In this document: positions 33,020 through 35,990 of the stretch, piece after piece | Position numbering within the stretch: position 1 is the first letter of the stretch | How the letters are laid out: each line of letters opens with the position of its first letter | Source of the DNA: Ruminococcus sp. | GTDB lineage: Bacteria > Bacillota > Clostridia > Oscillospirales > Ruminococcaceae | Direction: 5' to 3' | Length of the DNA: 35,990 nucleotides | Assembly (NCBI GenBank): GCA_024697545.1 | Contig: JAILFN010000091.1 | Location: 1-35,990 of the forward strand | Notes under the pieces: generated by a model | What the model saw: the letters and a program-made list of their open reading frames with translations, nothing else | Told to the model about the DNA's origin: nothing | Databases searched by the model: none | Made by a program: the position numbers and the translations under genes

Positions 33020-35437
33020 ATGAATATTAAAAAAATCGCCGCGTTTTTGAGTGCGGCAGCTGTGACCTTCTCGGCACTAGGAATGCCGGCAGCGGCTTCC
33101 GAAGGCGGAGAAAGATCGGTCGCGGATATGGTAGCCGCCATGTCTACCGAGCAGAAGATAGAGCAGATGATGATGATAACGCTGCGTCCGTGGACGAGCG
33201 GTGGTGACTATCAGAACGTGGTCTCGCTGAATGACGAGCAGCGCAGGCTGATCGAAGACCACAACTTCGCGGGAGTATGTCTGTTTGCTCCGAATATACA
33301 GAGCGTTGAGCAGACCGTGGCATTCACGACCGAGATACAGCAGGCAGCTATGAACAGCGAATGCGGTATACCCATGCTCATAGCCGCCGATCAGGAGGGC
33401 GGCTCGATATACCGACTTACCACGGGCACGCCCACCTGCGGCAATATGGCTCTAGGCGCAACACACGACCCCTCGCTTGCCGAGGAGAACGCAAGGATAC
33501 TCGGCAGCGAGATCATGTCTCTCGGCATAAACACCGACTTTGCACCTGTAGTGGACGTGAACAATAATCCCTCAAATCCCATCATCAATATCCGCTCCTT
33601 CTCGTCCGATTCCGAGCTTGTGAGCGAGATGGGCGCAAGCTGCATCAAAGGCTTGCAGAGCGAGGGCGTTATCACCACCTGCAAGCATTTCCCCGGTCAC
33701 GGCGATACAGGCACCGACAGCCACACGGGTCTGCCGCTCATCGACAAGAGCTATGACGAGCTGAAAGCGCTCGAACTTGTGCCCTACGCCACCGTTGCCG
33801 AGGATACCGACATGATAATGACGGCGCATATACAGTTCCCGAAGATAGAGACAGGCACTTACACCTCAAAGGCTAACGGCGAGGAGATAAATCTTCCTGC
33901 GACTCTTTCAAAGACGATGATAACCGACGTTCTGCGCGGCGACTACGGCTTTGACGGCGTTGTCATCACCGACTCGATGGTGATGGCTGCTATACAGGAG
34001 AACTTCGACCTTGTGGACTCGGCTGCCCTTGCCATCAATGCCGATGTTGACATCATACTCGAACCGATGTACATTCAGTCATCTGAGGATATCGCGGAGA
34101 TGGAGCAGTACATAAAGGATATCGCCAAGCAGGTAGAGGACGGAAACATCTCCATTGATACCATAGACAGGTCGGTGACAAGGATACTCAACATGAAGCA
34201 GGAGCGCGGAGTGCTCGACTACACCGCGCCGGATGCGGAGCAAGCAAAGCTGATCGTCGGCTCGGCTGAGCACAGAGAGAAGGCTCTTGAGATCGCGGAA
34301 AAGGCTGTTACCCTCGTCAAGAACGATGATGATCTGCTGCCCCTGGATACCGCGGACGGCACAAAGATAGCTTACTTCTATCCTTACGACAATGTTGAGA
34401 ACACCATCTATTATGCACTCGACAAATTGAAGAAGGACGGCACCATCGCAGGCGAGATCGCCACAGACTGCATCTGCCATCAGGGTCACAATGCGGCGGA
34501 GTATGAGGAGAACGTGAAGGACTGTGACGCTGTTATCCTCGCATTTGAGATGTACAGCGCCGCGACTATCGACAAGAACAACACCCGCGGCTGGCAGGCG
34601 GCGTTCGCCGATGACCTTATCGAGCTTGCACACGCAAACGGCAAGAAGGTCGTATTCCTGAGCGCGAATATCCCTTACGATGTGGCACGCTTTCAGGATG
34701 CCGACGCTATCGTTGCGGCATACAACGCCGACGGCATGGACGAGCTCCCCGTTGACGGTCAGGAGAACCCCGCTTACGGCGTGAACTATCCTGCCGCGCT
34801 GATAACGATCTTCGGCGGCAACAGCCCCACAGGCAGGCTGCCCGTTGACATCTATGCAGTTGACGAAAATTCGCAGTACACCGATGAGATACTTTACGGG
34901 CTGGGCTACGGTCTTGAGTACAAGTCGGGAAAGACAGACATTTCCGAAGGTACGGTAACTGTCGATGTTGCAAAGAAGACCGTTACGGTAACAGTTGACG
35001 GTGAGATCGTCCCCGAGAGCGAATATCATGTGATATTCTTTGAATATGAAGAGATTGAGGGCGGCGAGAGCGTGACAAGAGTCGGGACCGAGTTCCCGAC
35101 AGAGGCAGGAACTTACATCGCGGCAGTCGTTGCAAATGAGGACAGCGAAACTTATATCGGCGAGAACAGAAGTGAGCCTTTTACGATCACCGCATCTGAC
35201 AGCTCTTCCGAGACCGACAGTTCGAGCACTTCCGACGATTCGTCCGTGGCAGACAGCTCCGGCATCGACGACTCGTCATCGAGCAGCGCTTCAAGTTCAC
35301 AAAATCCCGCCAATTCAAGCAATGCCGCCAAGCCGAGCGACGCTAACCCTGCTACAGGCGCGGGAACAGCTCTCACGGCAGTTATCATACTTTTGGGCGG
35401 AGCGGCAATGATGCTGAGCAGAAAGAATAAAGGATAA
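33020..35437 (+). CDS. Cell-wall-anchored GH3 beta-N-acetylglucosaminidase-like enzyme
   Basis: An 805-residue surface enzyme. Signal peptide (1-27, ending AAA), GH3 catalytic domain (about 32-395) with the NagZ-type signature KHFPGHGDTGTDSH (222-235, including the Asp-His dyad) and nucleophile Asp318 in VVITDSMVMAA, then a GH3 C-terminal domain (about 410-630) and a beta domain. The end has a Ser/Asp-rich linker, NPATG (776-780), a hydrophobic helix and RKNKG, a sortase-type anchor. Likely cuts N-acetylglucosamine-containing glycans, perhaps peptidoglycan fragments. It is under promoter A, so it probably belongs to the RiPP regulon. Substrate is inferred from the motif only. Confidence 0.88.
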   Translation: MNIKKIAAFLSAAAVTFSALGMPAAASEGGERSVADMVAAMSTEQKIEQMMMITLRPWTSGGDYQNVVSLNDEQRRLIEDHNFAGVCLFAPNIQSVEQTVAFTTEIQQAAMNSECGIPMLIAADQEGGSIYRLTTGTPTCGNMALGATHDPSLAEENARILGSEIMSLGINTDFAPVVDVNNNPSNPIINIRSFSSDSELVSEMGASCIKGLQSEGVITTCKHFPGHGDTGTDSHTGLPLIDKSYDELKALELVPYATVAEDTDMIMTAHIQFPKIETGTYTSKANGEEINLPATLSKTMITDVLRGDYGFDGVVITDSMVMAAIQENFDLVDSAALAINADVDIILEPMYIQSSEDIAEMEQYIKDIAKQVEDGNISIDTIDRSVTRILNMKQERGVLDYTAPDAEQAKLIVGSAEHREKALEIAEKAVTLVKNDDDLLPLDTADGTKIAYFYPYDNVENTIYYALDKLKKDGTIAGEIATDCICHQGHNAAEYEENVKDCDAVILAFEMYSAATIDKNNTRGWQAAFADDLIELAHANGKKVVFLSANIPYDVARFQDADAIVAAYNADGMDELPVDGQENPAYGVNYPAALITIFGGNSPTGRLPVDIYAVDENSQYTDEILYGLGYGLEYKSGKTDISEGTVTVDVAKKTVTVTVDGEIVPESEYHVIFFEYEEIEGGESVTRVGTEFPTEAGTYIAAVVANEDSETYIGENRSEPFTITASDSSSETDSSSTSDDSSVADSSGIDDSSSSSASSSQNPANSSNAAKPSDANPATGAGTALTAVIILLGGAAMMLSRKNKG

Positions 35438-35469
35438 TACAGGATAACGGAAACCGCATATCCGAAGAA

Positions 35470-35505
35470 ACACCGCACAGCCAACGGCTCGTGCGGTGTT
35501 TTTTT
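35470..35505 (+). terminator. Terminator after the GH3 gene
   Basis: ACACCGCAC (35470-35478) pairs with GTGCGGTGT (35491-35499), followed by a run of T to 35505. Strong rho-independent terminator 33 nt after the GH3 stop. Confidence 0.92.
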
Positions 35506-35774
35506 AGTTTATGGACATATGATCTGCTTTTGAGGGGCGGTCACAACTGCGGTGTCTGTCTTTCGGGGTACATTATATAATAGTATATTTCTGACAGAAC
35601 TGACGGGCTGTGCTTATTTATGGCAAACGAAAAAATGTATTGACGTTTTACTATACATTATAATAAGGCGGCGGACTTAAGACAGATACCTATATAGAAG
35701 TTTTGCCCCCTGAGTGTTACAAAGCACTCAGGGGCATTGTGCATATTTATGTTGCTAAGCTAAATCAGAATTTA
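35506..35774. other. Intergenic region with a stem-loop
   Basis: No gene seen. A 10-bp stem (CCCCTGAGTG 35707-35716 with CACTCAGGGG 35725-35734) lies downstream of the minus-strand hydrolase; no T-run follows on either strand. TTGACG near 35640 and TATAAT-like sequence near 35660 have wrong spacing for a promoter, and no gene follows. Confidence 0.35.
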
Positions 35775-35990
35775 TCACTTGATATTCTCAATAAATTCTT
35801 TCATTTCTTCACTTATTTGCTCCTGCTTATAATTATGAACATAGTGTCCGCAATCAAGTTCAACAACAGTTGCATTTGACAGTTCAGAAGCATACTCTTT
35901 TTGTATCTCCGACCACTTTTCAATGCCTGTTTCTTTTCCGTCAGACACAAACATTAACATTGGTATATCAGGTTTAGGCGCTCCGTCGAT
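35775..35990 (-). CDS. Alpha/beta hydrolase, C-terminal part, cut by window edge
   Basis: The frame is open to the window end (35990), so the gene starts outside. Visible: PDIPMLMFVSDGKE, typical of the strand before the catalytic Asp of alpha/beta hydrolases, then ELDCGHYVHNYKQE with the catalytic His near the C-terminus. It ends KEFIENIK. Function cannot be refined; it is not obviously part of the RiPP regulon. Confidence 0.65.
   Translation of the reverse strand: MDGAPKPDIPMLMFVSDGKETGIEKWSEIQKEYASELSNATVVELDCGHYVHNYKQEQISEEMKEFIENIK

Noticed and set aside
32857..33141. 94-codon minus-strand frame upstream of the GH3 gene
   Set aside because: It crosses the GH3 start and signal peptide, has no ribosome site and no recognisable product.
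34079..35029. 316-codon minus-strand frame inside the GH3 gene
   Set aside because: Shadow of a well-supported GH3 enzyme; no family motif and no ribosome site.
1..35990. CRISPR array, tRNA, rRNA, transposon or phage genes
   Set aside because: No regular spaced repeats, cloverleaf, rRNA sequence, transposase or integrase motif was seen on reading both strands.

Overview
The window looks like chromosome of a low-GC-Gram-positive gut or rumen clostridium, most like Ruminococcus and relatives. This is inference from gene content: strong GGAGG ribosome sites, a monoderm-type secretion set, a Ser-rich cell-wall-anchored GH3 enzyme with an NPATG sorting motif, and a large carbohydrate-binding surface protein. 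No rRNA, tRNA, CRISPR array, insertion sequence or phage gene was seen.

Left part (1-9.6 kb): decayed short frames, a secreted carbohydrate-binding/FN3 protein (+), an alpha/beta hydrolase (-), then a minus-strand stress-type block: an OmpR-type two-component system plus a small membrane protein (8542-6434), followed by an operon of an unknown 89-aa protein, an NAD-dependent epimerase and an SDR (6283-4147). Matching 11-bp-period direct repeats before the regulator gene and before the reductase operon suggest that this system controls both.

Main part (9.7-35.4 kb): a large RiPP (ribosomal peptide natural product) locus. It has at least three precursor genes and one decayed leader. Two have Nif11-like leaders ending in Gly-Gly; all three have cores that resemble four-ligand zinc ribbons. 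It also has a radical SAM/SPASM enzyme, two NHLM-type ABC exporters (one with a C39 leader peptidase) and a very short HlyD-like adaptor. Around it lies an unusual partner-switching set: two stand-alone STAS proteins, three STAS-kinase (APH-fold) fusions, RsbW-like ATPases, and a Cache-HAMP-SpoIIE phosphatase, with no sigma factor in view. A VanX-like D-Ala-D-Ala dipeptidase, a broken NlpC/P60-like hydrolase and a NagZ-like GH3 enzyme add a peptidoglycan theme.

Control: a LytS-type kinase and a response regulator with a SARP-like DNA-binding domain sit at the right end (32675-30544). Four promoters in the locus share tandem TTTGTTGC boxes with 11-bp period, always ending exactly 11 nt before the -10 hexamer. 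They precede the STAS/RsbW/radical SAM operon, the STAS-kinase/VanX/SpoIIE operon, the plus-strand precursor, and the GH3 gene. This is the architecture known for SARP activators, so they are proposed as one regulon.

Decay: several parts are broken. A three-domain amino-acid-binding protein has two in-frame TAG codons and a deletion that fuses it to the end of an ABC ATPase-HATPase protein. One precursor carries a tandem duplication at its Gly-Gly site with an in-frame TAG. An RsbW tail, an NlpC/P60-like gene without a start, and a leader copy with stops are also present. The exporters, maturase, two precursors and regulators look intact.
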